64,000 bases of DNA from CAG-492 sp045643465 (GTDB lineage Bacteria; Bacillota; Clostridia; TANB77; CAG-508). The notes under the pieces were generated by a model. The model had not been told where the DNA came from. It searched no databases and saw only the letters and a program-made list of their open reading frames with translations. Below are positions 46,738 to 55,840 of this stretch, in pieces; the stretch's first letter is position 1, and every line of letters starts with the position of its first letter. The position numbers were made by a program, and so were the translations under genes. The stretch is taken from positions 46,397-110,396 of the forward strand of contig JAZUKV010000009.1 in assembly GCA_045643465.1 (NCBI GenBank), written 5' to 3'.

Positions 46738-49590
46738 CTATATAGTTACTGTATTTTTATTTTCTTTTACTTTTTGATTGTCTTTAGCATTTTTATCTGT
46801 TTCCTTAGCATTAGACTCTTTTTGTTCAAGCTCCTCTAATTTATCAATCAAAGATTGTAATTGCTTTATATCTTTACCTATAATCTCATAATCATTACTA
46901 GAAGTAGAATCTTTTAAATTTTTATTTGCTTTAATAATTAACTTAATTATATCATCTTTATTCTCATAGTTCTCTACATCTATATTATAACTTTGTGAAA
47001 TTAAATTTACTAAAGCTGTTTCTAAATCATTTCCTATTGCAATTTTATTTCCTGATGTAACAATTACCTTTTTTAATTTAGGTAATGAATTACTTTCATT
47101 CAAATATTCTTGATATATAGATTCTACATATAATAACTTATTATTGATAGGAACTAGTGCTATACTTTTAGTTATTTTTGTTCCAGATACATCTAATTTT
47201 TTTATTTCATCTGATATTTCTGCATTCTGATTTATCCTTGTATCTAATTGTATTGGTCCTATCATAGAATTATCTGATGAATATCTGTATAATTTTAATT
47301 TCATTGATCCATTTTCATAATATCCTACCGCATATGCAGTTAAACTTTGTTTGCCATATACAGTATATGGTATAACAATGCCTAAAATATTCTTCTCATT
47401 ATCACTTGTTTTAATTACTGAATAATATGGTTTCATTTGAATAGTAGTACTTTCTGATGAATCTATTCCTGTTCCATATTTAGCAATATCCCAAATATCA
47501 TTTGCTCTATATATTACATCTGTTTCTGTATTATGATATCTGTTCAAAACTTCTGATTGTATTTGATATAAGAATTCTGAATAAGTAAAATGAGAGCTTA
47601 TCTCTTCTGGAATTTTTTCGTCTATTCCCATAAATACTTCTGGGAATGCTTTTTGATATGCCATTGCTATCAAATCTGTTCTATCTGTTATATAAAATCT
47701 AACATCTCCATCATATGCATCTATTAAAACTTTTACTGAATTTCTAATATAATTTATCTCTTTTCCATTTACTGTAGACTTTTGTGCATATGGATAATAA
47801 TTTGAAGTTGTATATGCATCAAGTACCCATACCAACTTTCCTTCAGCAGTTATTACCAAATATGGGTTTTTGTCGTATGTTAAATATGGCATTATTTTTT
47901 TAGCTCTCTCTATTATATTTCTATTTGTCAAAATTTTACTATTTGCATTCATCTTTGTTGAAAAAGCTAAATTCAAATCTCCATTTGATATACCTAGTAT
48001 TACTTTATCTAATCCTTTTAAATTTAATCCTGCATTTCCTTCATATGAACTTGTAACACCATTTTCTCCCTCTACTGGATAATCAAATTCATTTTTGACT
48101 TTGCTATTTGTTACAATGGTTTTATTAGTTTCTAGCCCAAAATAAATTCTAGGATTTTTTATATTTATTACATTATTATTATCATTGAAATCTTTTTGTA
48201 AATTTACTAAATCTCCATTGTAATCTGTTTTTGATGCAGATGTTACAATTACACCGTATCCGTGTGTATACTCATAAGTTGAATTAGTATATGAATTTTC
48301 TCCAGGAACAATTTCTCTTGGTGTAATATATACTAAATCTTCTTTTCCATTAATATTGTATAATCCAATATTTGATGATGAATATTTATAATATCCTTTA
48401 TTTGTTATTGATCCATTTAATTGATTCAATACAAATTCTTTATTATTTGTTGTAATATTTTTAACTACACCATCATTTTTTGTTAGCTCTTCATTTAAAA
48501 TAGTTCCTTCATCTGTTATTGAAACTTCTTCGACATTTATTCCATAAGCTTCTCGTGTATTTTCTATATTATACGCTATATATTTCTTTTCTCTTTCATA
48601 TTCATTAGAATTTACAAAAATTTTATCATAGCCTATTAATACTATAATCATTAATATTAAATAGATTGGTACCGATGCTATTGAAAGTACTAATCTTCTT
48701 TGTTTATCCTTATAGTATGCTGGTATAGCTATAAATATTGCTAGAATCATTAATATTGCTAAAAATCTATATCCCCATACTTTTATTGTAATATCTGTTG
48801 TTCCAGATCCTATTAAAGAATATGAATATCCAGACTCACCAACTGTTAAAAACGTTTGTGAAGATAAATTCTCTGCATTTACAAATGTTAATATAGCCAC
48901 TAATATTACTATAACTTTTGCATTATTTAGAAGTTGCTTTTTTAATATAGACTTTCTAAAAGTTTCCATATTAATTCCTGCAGAAAATTGTGTATTTATC
49001 AAAATTATATAATATACAATAGCATATAGTGTTGCAATTACAATAGTTATTAATGCGTATACAACTAATGATTTTATAAATGGCTGTATAAATAAATAAT
49101 AACCTATATCATGTCCATAAATTGCATCTGTTTTTCCAAAAGAAGTGTTATTGATAAATAGTATAACTTTTTCTAGAAAAACATTTGATGTTATAACACT
49201 ACCAATTGCGGCTGTAATAAAAGAAATTGATTTATTAGGAAATCGTGGCATTTCTCGTTTTTCTTCTTTAAAGAAAACTTGTAATCCTTTTTTTATTCTT
49301 TTATTTGTTGAAAACATTAAACTAAAAATCCATATAAACGAAATAACTAATATTATTAATCTATAGTTTAAATTCTCATTATATGATTTAACATATTTAT
49401 CTCCAATTTCTAACACTTCGAGATAATTTCCTCGATATACTATAATACCTATAAGAATGCATATTATTGAAAAGATAGCAACTGTTATTGTTCTTCTTGT
49501 ATATTTATTTTTTTTCTTTATAGATTTTTTAACTTCTTGGCTCTCTTCTGATTTATTAATATTTTCTACTTTTTTCTCCAATTTACTCAC
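46738..49590 (-). CDS. UPF0182-family large membrane protein
   Basis: A 950-residue conserved membrane protein of unknown function (UPF0182/COG1615). Seven membrane helices fill residues about 30-330, followed by a large extracytoplasmic domain: AYNIENTREAYGI, RIYFGLETNKTIVTNSKVKNEFDYP, ERAKKIMPYLTYDKNPYLVI, and WVLDAYTTSNYYPYAQ are family landmarks. The C-terminal part has a Lys/Glu/Asn-rich coiled tail (LQSLIDKLEELEQKESNAKE). The N-terminus is also Lys-rich. It lies between ftsY and the lipoprotein with short gaps, so the three may form one transcript. Confidence 0.9.
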   Translation of the reverse strand: MSKLEKKVENINKSEESQEVKKSIKKKNKYTRRTITVAIFSIICILIGIIVYRGNYLEVLEIGDKYVKSYNENLNYRLIILVISFIWIFSLMFSTNKRIKKGLQVFFKEEKREMPRFPNKSISFITAAIGSVITSNVFLEKVILFINNTSFGKTDAIYGHDIGYYLFIQPFIKSLVVYALITIVIATLYAIVYYIILINTQFSAGINMETFRKSILKKQLLNNAKVIVILVAILTFVNAENLSSQTFLTVGESGYSYSLIGSGTTDITIKVWGYRFLAILMILAIFIAIPAYYKDKQRRLVLSIASVPIYLILMIIVLIGYDKIFVNSNEYEREKKYIAYNIENTREAYGINVEEVSITDEGTILNEELTKNDGVVKNITTNNKEFVLNQLNGSITNKGYYKYSSSNIGLYNINGKEDLVYITPREIVPGENSYTNSTYEYTHGYGVIVTSASKTDYNGDLVNLQKDFNDNNNVINIKNPRIYFGLETNKTIVTNSKVKNEFDYPVEGENGVTSSYEGNAGLNLKGLDKVILGISNGDLNLAFSTKMNANSKILTNRNIIERAKKIMPYLTYDKNPYLVITAEGKLVWVLDAYTTSNYYPYAQKSTVNGKEINYIRNSVKVLIDAYDGDVRFYITDRTDLIAMAYQKAFPEVFMGIDEKIPEEISSHFTYSEFLYQIQSEVLNRYHNTETDVIYRANDIWDIAKYGTGIDSSESTTIQMKPYYSVIKTSDNEKNILGIVIPYTVYGKQSLTAYAVGYYENGSMKLKLYRYSSDNSMIGPIQLDTRINQNAEISDEIKKLDVSGTKITKSIALVPINNKLLYVESIYQEYLNESNSLPKLKKVIVTSGNKIAIGNDLETALVNLISQSYNIDVENYENKDDIIKLIIKANKNLKDSTSSNDYEIIGKDIKQLQSLIDKLEELEQKESNAKETDKNAKDNQKVKENKNTVTI

Positions 49591-49601
49591 CTTCTATTTG
49601 C

Positions 49602-50507
49602 TTATATTATTCCATTTACAAAATCTGTTGAGTTGAATTTTTGCATATCATCAATTTGTTCGCCTACACCTATAAATTTAATAGGCATATCATTTTCAGA
49701 AACTATTCCGAAAACAGCTCCTCCTTTTGATGTTCCATCTAATTTTGTCAAAATTAAACCAGTTATACTTACAGCTTCTTTAAATGCTTTTACCTGTAAA
49801 ATTGCATTTTGACCTGTAGTCGCATCTAAAACCATTAAAGTTTCTTTTGAAGCATCTGGTAATTCTTTTTCAATTACTTTATTAATTTTAATTAATTCAT
49901 CCATTAAATATTTTTTATTGTGTAATCTTCCTGCAGTATCAACTATCAAAACATCTGCATTTTCTTCTTTTGCAATTTTTATAGAATCATAAACAACTGA
50001 TGCAGGATCTGTTCCTTCATTTCTTTTTACTAATCTGCAATCAGCTCTGTTTGCCCATATTTCTATTTGCTCTACCGCAGCTGCTCTAAATGTATCTGCT
50101 GCTGCAATAACTACCTTCTTACCATCTTTCTTTAAATTATTTGCAATTTTACCAATTGAAGTTGTTTTTCCAACTCCATTAACTCCAACAACTAATATTA
50201 CAGATGGTGTAGTTTCTAATTTTAAACTTGAATCTACAGAATCTAAAATTTCTTTTAATATATCTCTTAATGCTTGTTTTACTAATTCCATATCTTCAAT
50301 TTTTTCAGATTTTACTTTATCTCTTAATTTTTCTATAATTTTCATTGATGTTTCCATTCCAACATCTGACATAATTAATGCTTCTTCAAGCTCTTCTAAT
50401 AATTCTTCATCTACTTTTCTGAAATTTTTAAAAACATTATTTACTTTTTCATTAAATGATGTTTTTGTCTTGTTTAATCCTTGTTTTAATTTTTCAAAAA
50501 ATCCCAT
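49602..50507 (-). CDS. ftsY: signal recognition particle receptor FtsY
   Basis: The membrane-associated GTPase that docks SRP-ribosome complexes at the Sec translocon. The 301 residues contain the N domain (EELLEELEEALIMSDVGMET) and G domain: G1 GVNGVGKTTSIGKIANN (about 107-123), DTFRAAAVEQIEIWANR, G3 DTAGRLHNKKYLMDEL, G4 TKLDGTSKGGAVF and the terminal GVGEQIDDMQKFNSTDFVNG. No acidic A domain, as in most Gram-positives. The ATG has a GGAGAAT site. A tRNA gene lies directly upstream. Confidence 0.97.
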   Translation of the reverse strand: MGFFEKLKQGLNKTKTSFNEKVNNVFKNFRKVDEELLEELEEALIMSDVGMETSMKIIEKLRDKVKSEKIEDMELVKQALRDILKEILDSVDSSLKLETTPSVILVVGVNGVGKTTSIGKIANNLKKDGKKVVIAAADTFRAAAVEQIEIWANRADCRLVKRNEGTDPASVVYDSIKIAKEENADVLIVDTAGRLHNKKYLMDELIKINKVIEKELPDASKETLMVLDATTGQNAILQVKAFKEAVSITGLILTKLDGTSKGGAVFGIVSENDMPIKFIGVGEQIDDMQKFNSTDFVNGII

Positions 50508-50534
50508 GTATCATTCTCCATCCTTTTTTTGTTT

Positions 50535-50610
50535 TGGAGCTACTGGGGAGAATCGAACTCCCGACCTACAGGTTACGAATCTGTTGCTCTACCAACTGAG
50601 CTACAGTAGC
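50535..50610 (-). tRNA. tRNA-Thr (anticodon CGT), CCA encoded
   Basis: Full cloverleaf on the minus strand: acceptor GCTACTG/CAGTAGC (50604-50610 with 50539-50545), D arm GCTCAGTTGGTAGAGC, anticodon loop TTCGTAA with CGT, and T arm GGGAGTTCGATTCTCCC. Discriminator is T and CCA is encoded. The last pair of the anticodon stem (A31-C39) appears mismatched. CGT reads ACG threonine codons. Confidence 0.95.
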
Positions 50611-50623
50611 ATATATATTGTTT

Positions 50624-50653
50624 ATTTTACCATATAATGCAAATTTAATACAA
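50624..50653 (-). promoter_or_regulatory. promoter of tRNA-Thr
   Basis: TTGTAT (50648-50653), 18-bp spacer, TAAAAT (50624-50629) on the minus strand. Confidence 0.6.
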
Positions 50654-50696
50654 TAGTAATTCTAAAAAAATATTACTTATTCTTATTTTATATATA

Positions 50697-50728
50697 ATAG
50701 TAAAGCACCCTAAATAGGGTGCTTTACT
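50697..50728 (-). terminator. terminator of the 50729 gene
   Basis: 10-bp stem TAAAGCACCC/GGGTGCTTTA (50701-50710 with 50717-50726); the T-run after it is weak. Confidence 0.65.
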
Positions 50729-52501
50729 TTATTTTGAATGTTTTCCTTTTGCTTTTCTTGGTCTGTCATCATCATTATTATCAGTATAATCATTATAATC
50801 TGAATCTTTATACTCATAATTTTCTTCTTTTGTATCAGTATAATCACCATATAAACTTTGAGTGTTATATGAATTATAATTAAAATTATCCTCATATTTT
50901 GGAGTATTTTCGTCTTCTAAATTATAATCATTTTTTTCAGAAAAATCATTGCTGATTTTCTCTTCATTATATTGCTCTTTAATGCTATCTTCTGGTAATT
51001 TTCCAAAAAGCTCTTCTTCTAAGTATTTCTTATCTGTATTTTCATCTATTTTTAATTCTTCTTTTTGATCTGTGTTTGAAATTCTTGTATTTTTTGAAGA
51101 ATATCCATATAAATCTGAATAATCAACTTTTGCATCTTCTTGCTCTTCTAGTCTTGCTTCTTCTTTACTTTTCTTTCTAGATGCTATAAATATTATTATT
51201 ATTAATACCACTAAAAATGTAATAACTGCAATTCCTATATATAAAATAGTATCATCATTATCTTTTTTTGTTGTACTTGCAACATTTTTTGTTGCTTTTA
51301 TCTTGTATATAGCCTCACTAGAGCCATCTTCTGATGTTACTGTTATTGTTATTATATTATCACCTGGTATTAAATTTGAATTTCCTGTTACAGAAACTTT
51401 TGCCCCTTCAATACTTGAATTTGCTATTACTTCTAAATCTTTTACACTTTCATCAGTAATTGTTAATGTATATTCTTTTACTGTAGGTGAAAATTTAGGA
51501 CTTAATGTATAACCATTTACTTTTAAGCTTGTTAATACTATTTCTGCCTTTTTATTTTTTATAACTGTAATGGTATATAGTCTTGTTGTACCATCTTCCG
51601 CTTTTACAGATATTCTTACGGTATTTTCGCCTTCTTCTATTTTATCATTTCCAGTTATTTCTACTGTTGATTTTTCATCATTTGCAATTCCCTTAATATT
51701 AATTTTTTCTGTTGTTTCATCTACATTTAATACATATTCTGTAATTTCTGGATCAAATTTAGGATCTAACTCAAATCCTTCTATTTCTAATGATTTTAAT
51801 GCTTTATCACCACTTTTTTTAGGTTCATCTGTTGTTAATAATGATGAACTTACATATGCGGTTTTGCCATCATATGTTACTTTACTCCACTTGATTCCTT
51901 CTGATGTTCCTTCTCCAGTACGTGTTAGTTTATCTCCTTCATTTAGTGAACCAATTATTTTGCTTGATGTTGAATAACTTTCTCTTACATTAGCTGATTT
52001 TGCAGCATAAACTGTTTCATTTAATTTTGAAAAAGTTGGTGTCGCTGTAGTTTTATTAGTATCTTTTGAATTTGAATTTGTATTTGTACTTGTATTTTTA
52101 TTTGTACTTGTATTTGAACTTGTACTTTTTTCAGAAACTTTTACTGTAACTGAATTTGACACAGTCTTTTTTTCTCCATTGGCGTCTTTTACTGTTCCCG
52201 AAATAGAAACTGTATAACTTCCTGGTTTCGAAGTATCTATTTTATAACTTTTACTTGTACTTTTATTATTTAATGATTCATCATAACCAACTATAGAATC
52301 ACTTACAGCATTATCAACATACACACTCCAAGTTGCCGCATTAATTGATACTGTTACATTTACATTATCACCAACTACAGCATTAGTTTTACTTGCACTA
52401 ATTGATGCTGTAGCAGCCTTAGCTGTATTATTTCCATAGAATAAATATATCAGGCATATACCTATTACTCCTAAAACAATCTTTCCTATTTTCTTTTTCA
52501 T
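50729..52501 (-). CDS. single-pass surface protein with Ig-like, SH3 and cadherin-like domains
   Basis: A 590-residue type I-like membrane protein. Signal peptide at residues 1-29; an Ig-like domain (about 32-125, SISASKTNAVVGDNVNVTVS); a Ser/Thr/Asn linker (SSNTSTNKNTSTNTN); an SH3b domain (about 158-222, KSANVRESYSTSSKIIGSLN); two tandem cadherin-like beta-sandwich domains (about 232-315 and 320-405, each with LDPKFDPEITEYVLNV-type motifs). A membrane helix (about 412-437, TILYIGIAVITFLVVLIIII) leads to a 150-residue acidic, Tyr-rich cytoplasmic tail ending RPRKAKGKHSK. It follows the dockerin-bearing glucosaminidase by 20 bp. It may sense or organise the wall; function unknown. Confidence 0.75.
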   Translation of the reverse strand: MKKKIGKIVLGVIGICLIYLFYGNNTAKAATASISASKTNAVVGDNVNVTVSINAATWSVYVDNAVSDSIVGYDESLNNKSTSKSYKIDTSKPGSYTVSISGTVKDANGEKKTVSNSVTVKVSEKSTSSNTSTNKNTSTNTNSNSKDTNKTTATPTFSKLNETVYAAKSANVRESYSTSSKIIGSLNEGDKLTRTGEGTSEGIKWSKVTYDGKTAYVSSSLLTTDEPKKSGDKALKSLEIEGFELDPKFDPEITEYVLNVDETTEKINIKGIANDEKSTVEITGNDKIEEGENTVRISVKAEDGTTRLYTITVIKNKKAEIVLTSLKVNGYTLSPKFSPTVKEYTLTITDESVKDLEVIANSSIEGAKVSVTGNSNLIPGDNIITITVTSEDGSSEAIYKIKATKNVASTTKKDNDDTILYIGIAVITFLVVLIIIIFIASRKKSKEEARLEEQEDAKVDYSDLYGYSSKNTRISNTDQKEELKIDENTDKKYLEEELFGKLPEDSIKEQYNEEKISNDFSEKNDYNLEDENTPKYEDNFNYNSYNTQSLYGDYTDTKEENYEYKDSDYNDYTDNNDDDRPRKAKGKHSK

Positions 52502-52521
52502 AAATATTTTTTCCTCCGTAT

Positions 52522-54507
52522 CTATCTTGATTTCAAGATTTTTATTAATTCAAATATATCATCGGAATCCACCAATCCGTCTGAAGTTAAATCATACTTT
52601 TTATCAAAAAATCCTTTAGTTTGTAGTGATTTTACCATATTAAATATATCATCTGCATCAACAACTCCATCACCAGACAAATCTCCTCTTACACTATTTT
52701 CAACTGGTGACTGATCTACTTTTGCTGGCTCACTTTTATTTCCTTTATCCAAATATTTATTTGCTATATATCCTTCTAATCCGTCACTCGTTACTATTTT
52801 ATCCCAAGTATATCCATCGCTATTAGCTACATTTTCTTGCAATACTGTTACTGTAGTTCCTTTAGCTAAACCTCTTGTTCCAACAGCACTACTTGATGTG
52901 GTTGGTTGTGATCTTAGATTTACATATCCAGAGCTACATGTTACTGTAGCTATTAAATAATTACTTGTACCACCATTGCCTGAACTACCCTCTGTTAAAT
53001 ATTGACTTGCTAAATATCCTTGAGTTCCATTTTCTAATCTAACTCTTACCCAATTATATCCATCTAAACCATTATATGCATCTTTTTCAATTATATGCAC
53101 CGCTTGTCCATTAACTACTGTCATAACTACTGTTGTGCCTGATGTACCAGGGCCATTTCTTAATCTTACACCAGTTCCATTAACAAATGCAGGTATATCA
53201 CAATTTGTTATATCTCCAACTTGTTTTAAATAATTTCTAGCAACATAACCTTTTTCACCTGAACGTAATACTACTTTATCCCAATAATATCCATTAACTT
53301 GAGAAGCTGCGCATTCAATTCTTAATATAGATTCTCCTAAATTTAAAGAAGATATTGAAGTTCCTGCTGGTGAACTTCTAACTTGAACATTAAATCCTGT
53401 AGATTCTACATTTTGAGTTACTATTGTTGAACTATCTGGTGATTTGCAAACTGTGTCTGGCATATTTTCATATACAGGAATTGTAAATGTAAAACTATTA
53501 TTTATCATTCCTAATGAAGAATATGAATTTCTTACAGATGAACTTTCAGATACTGCAGCACTAGCATTTGCCATATATTGATGATAGAATAATTTTCCAT
53601 CAGAATTATCTACATCATATTTTTGTAAATATAAACTTGATTGTCCTACATTTATATAGCTTTTAGCAATAAAAGCTGCTCCACCTTTAATTGAAGATTC
53701 AGGATCTGTCCAACCTTTATTTCTGGCATATGTCAATGCATTTGAAATTACTTGTGCTGTACCACTACCTGTTGCACTTATATTGCAAAAATTGTAAAGA
53801 CCATAATATCCATCATAATTACCTCTACCTGTTGAACTTAATGTACTGTTTTTTCCTTGCTCTTGAACTATTCTTGATGCTAAATGATATGGACTTATAT
53901 TATTATCTCTTCCTGCTTCTAATATTACTTGTGCGTATGATTTATTTATTACCCCTTGACTACCATCAGTTTTAGTATATGTAATTGTTGAACCATTTGC
54001 CCAACCAGCACTTGATAATATTCTACTAACACCATCTAAAGTTTGTGTACTTGCATCATATGCTAATTCTTCAAATTGAAATATATAATCTTCATAAATC
54101 CAATTACGTGGATCCATATAGTATGAAACTGCTGTCTCAGATGCACATTTCCATTTTCCTGTATCATACCCTTTATCACCGCAGGTAGCACAAACCCAAG
54201 CACCTGACTTATCAGAAGAAACTAAATTTCTTCCATGTGATGCTGATGTTTCATTCTTTATAACTTGATTCCAATCAAGCCCTGTATATAAAATTTTAAA
54301 TTGCCAATTTGGATGTTTTGCTTTAAGATTGTCAATCAAAGATTTATATCCCGGATAATTGTTAATTTTATCAGCTGAATATGCTTCTATTGATTGAACC
54401 GCATAAGATTTAATTGGTACTAATATTGAAATAAATATATATATAATTAAAATTATTAACATTAATAAAGCTTTTGTTTTTCTTGTTAAAATGCCATTTT
54501 TAAACAT
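52522..54507 (-). CDS. glucosaminidase-type autolysin with SH3 domains and C-terminal dockerin
   Basis: A 661-residue secreted peptidoglycan hydrolase. After a signal or anchor (ALLMLIILIIYIFISILVPI, residues 14-33) comes a clostridial N-acetylglucosaminidase domain (about 45-340): YKSLIDNLKAKHPNWQFKIL, YMDPRNWIYEDYIFQFEEL, HLASRIVQEQGKNSTLSSTG with the likely catalytic Glu, and a Cys-pair segment CATCGDKGYDTGKWKCAS. Three SH3b domains follow (about 360-425, 428-500, 510-585). Residues about 600-661 form a type I dockerin with two loops, GDLSGDGVVDADDIFNMVKS and YDLTSDGLVDSDDIFELIKI. A dockerin on an autolysin suggests docking to a cohesin protein on the wall. Confidence 0.88.
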   Translation of the reverse strand: MFKNGILTRKTKALLMLIILIIYIFISILVPIKSYAVQSIEAYSADKINNYPGYKSLIDNLKAKHPNWQFKILYTGLDWNQVIKNETSASHGRNLVSSDKSGAWVCATCGDKGYDTGKWKCASETAVSYYMDPRNWIYEDYIFQFEELAYDASTQTLDGVSRILSSAGWANGSTITYTKTDGSQGVINKSYAQVILEAGRDNNISPYHLASRIVQEQGKNSTLSSTGRGNYDGYYGLYNFCNISATGSGTAQVISNALTYARNKGWTDPESSIKGGAAFIAKSYINVGQSSLYLQKYDVDNSDGKLFYHQYMANASAAVSESSSVRNSYSSLGMINNSFTFTIPVYENMPDTVCKSPDSSTIVTQNVESTGFNVQVRSSPAGTSISSLNLGESILRIECAASQVNGYYWDKVVLRSGEKGYVARNYLKQVGDITNCDIPAFVNGTGVRLRNGPGTSGTTVVMTVVNGQAVHIIEKDAYNGLDGYNWVRVRLENGTQGYLASQYLTEGSSGNGGTSNYLIATVTCSSGYVNLRSQPTTSSSAVGTRGLAKGTTVTVLQENVANSDGYTWDKIVTSDGLEGYIANKYLDKGNKSEPAKVDQSPVENSVRGDLSGDGVVDADDIFNMVKSLQTKGFFDKKYDLTSDGLVDSDDIFELIKILKSR

Positions 54508-54541
54508 TTTTTGTCCTCCTCTTTTGCATTTTTTCAGTATC

Positions 54542-54571
54542 AGTATATCATTTTTTATTATTCAAAGTCAA
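54542..54571 (-). promoter_or_regulatory. promoter of the autolysin gene
   Basis: TTGACT (54566-54571), 18-bp spacer, TATACT (54542-54547) on the minus strand. Confidence 0.75.
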
Positions 54572-54729
54572 TCGCCAAAAAATGGACTTTTATTTCAAAA
54601 AAAATTATAAATACACTTTTTTCTTAGACACATCACAATTTGTCGATTTAATTAATATAAAAAAATTTTTTATTTTTTAATAACATTTTTTTTATGTGGC
54701 ATACTAATAAAAAAATAATGGAGAAAAAT

Positions 54730-55014
54730 ATGATTTCAAAAATTAAATTATACAGTACGAATGAAGATGAAATTTCTACTTTTTTATATAAATTCTATAA
54801 AAATACAATAAAACTTGATAACAATTTATATTGGGAACAATCTTATAGAAATCCTGTTGAAATGGCTGATTTTATTGCAGCTTTTATTGATAATCCTAAT
54901 TTAATCAATCATACTAATTTGTGGGCTAGCATAGATAAAGGAATTTATATAAATATTAAAGAAGATAATTATAACAATTTTATTAAATATCTATTTGAAA
55001 GATATCCGTACTAA
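54730..55014 (+). CDS. small cytoplasmic protein of unknown function
   Basis: Not recognised. The ATG at 54730 follows a GGAG site by 6 bases; an in-frame ATG at 54694 lacks a site. The 94 residues (MISKIKLYSTNEDEISTFLY onward) have a mixed alpha/beta look and aromatic-rich segments (YWEQSYRNPVEMADFIAAFI, NLWASIDKGIYINI), with no signal peptide or membrane helix. It is alone between a divergent autolysin and a convergent phosphatase, ending at a shared terminator. Confidence 0.65.
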   Translation: MISKIKLYSTNEDEISTFLYKFYKNTIKLDNNLYWEQSYRNPVEMADFIAAFIDNPNLINHTNLWASIDKGIYINIKEDNYNNFIKYLFERYPY

Positions 55015-55016
55015 CA

Positions 55017-55066
55017 AAAAAGACTATACAGCATGAATATTACTTCATACTGTACAGTCTTTTATT
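55017..55066. terminator. bidirectional terminator between the 54730 gene and cpsB
   Basis: Long imperfect stem with AAAAGACT-TACAG and CTGTA-AGTCTTTT arms, flanked by A- and T-runs. Confidence 0.75.
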
Positions 55067-55069
55067 TAT

Positions 55070-55831
55070 CTAAAAAAGTATTTTTTTGTTTAAACAATCT
55101 GGGCAATCCACATAGATATCAAAATCTTCTAAAACTAATTTTGGATTAATAGTTGTTATTTGATTTATATATCTAGAATTTCCAGAAATCTTTTGAAGTT
55201 TCTTTAAAATCTTATTAATATTTTCAAATATTTGACCTTGCTTATGAGTATCCGTTCCCAAAAAATGAATTAAATGATTCTCTAATAATAGCTCTGCAGT
55301 ATTTTTTGCTGCTTTTCCATATATACCTATAAAGCTTCCATAATTTGATTGTACTAAGACTCCCATTTTAATTATTTTAATTAGCTCTTCTGGGTTTTCT
55401 TGTATGAAAACATATCTTTCTGGATGTGCTAATACAGGTATACATCCAAGCTCTTTTAACTGTAAAATTATTGATTCGAAATTTAATAATTTATTTGTAA
55501 AAGGTAGCTCAATTAAAGTATATCTACTATCTGCTAAAGTTGATATTAAACAATTTTCAATCAAACTTGCAGTGTTATCTGTTAATAAAATTTCATTTCC
55601 ATGGTGTACATCTACAAGTATACCTTCACTATATAAAATATTTTTTAGCTCTCCTATTTTGCTTTTTATTATACTTCTTGTATTTTCATAATAGTTTTCA
55701 ATATAGTGAGGAGTCAATATTACATCAGTAAATCCTGCCTTTTCAGCTTTTGCTAATATATCCAATGTATCTTCTAAAGAATCTGCTCCATCATCTACAT
55801 TGTTTAAAATATGAGAATGTATATCTATCAT
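55070..55831 (-). CDS. cpsB: PHP-family protein-tyrosine phosphatase (CpsB/YwqE-like)
   Basis: A manganese-dependent tyrosine phosphatase of the polymerase-and-histidinol phosphatase fold that reverses BY-kinase phosphorylation in capsule and exopolysaccharide systems. The 253 residues show MIDIHSHILNNVDDGADSLE, ILTPHYIENYYENT, HHGNEILLTD, PVLAHPERYVF and LGTDTHKQGQ, which carry the metal ligands. It is the last gene of the wzz-like/BY-kinase/phosphatase trio, 9 bp after the kinase. No glycosyltransferases lie in this window. Confidence 0.92.
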   Translation of the reverse strand: MIDIHSHILNNVDDGADSLEDTLDILAKAEKAGFTDVILTPHYIENYYENTRSIIKSKIGELKNILYSEGILVDVHHGNEILLTDNTASLIENCLISTLADSRYTLIELPFTNKLLNFESIILQLKELGCIPVLAHPERYVFIQENPEELIKIIKMGVLVQSNYGSFIGIYGKAAKNTAELLLENHLIHFLGTDTHKQGQIFENINKILKKLQKISGNSRYINQITTINPKLVLEDFDIYVDCPDCLNKKILF

Positions 55832-55840
55832 ATTTATCTC

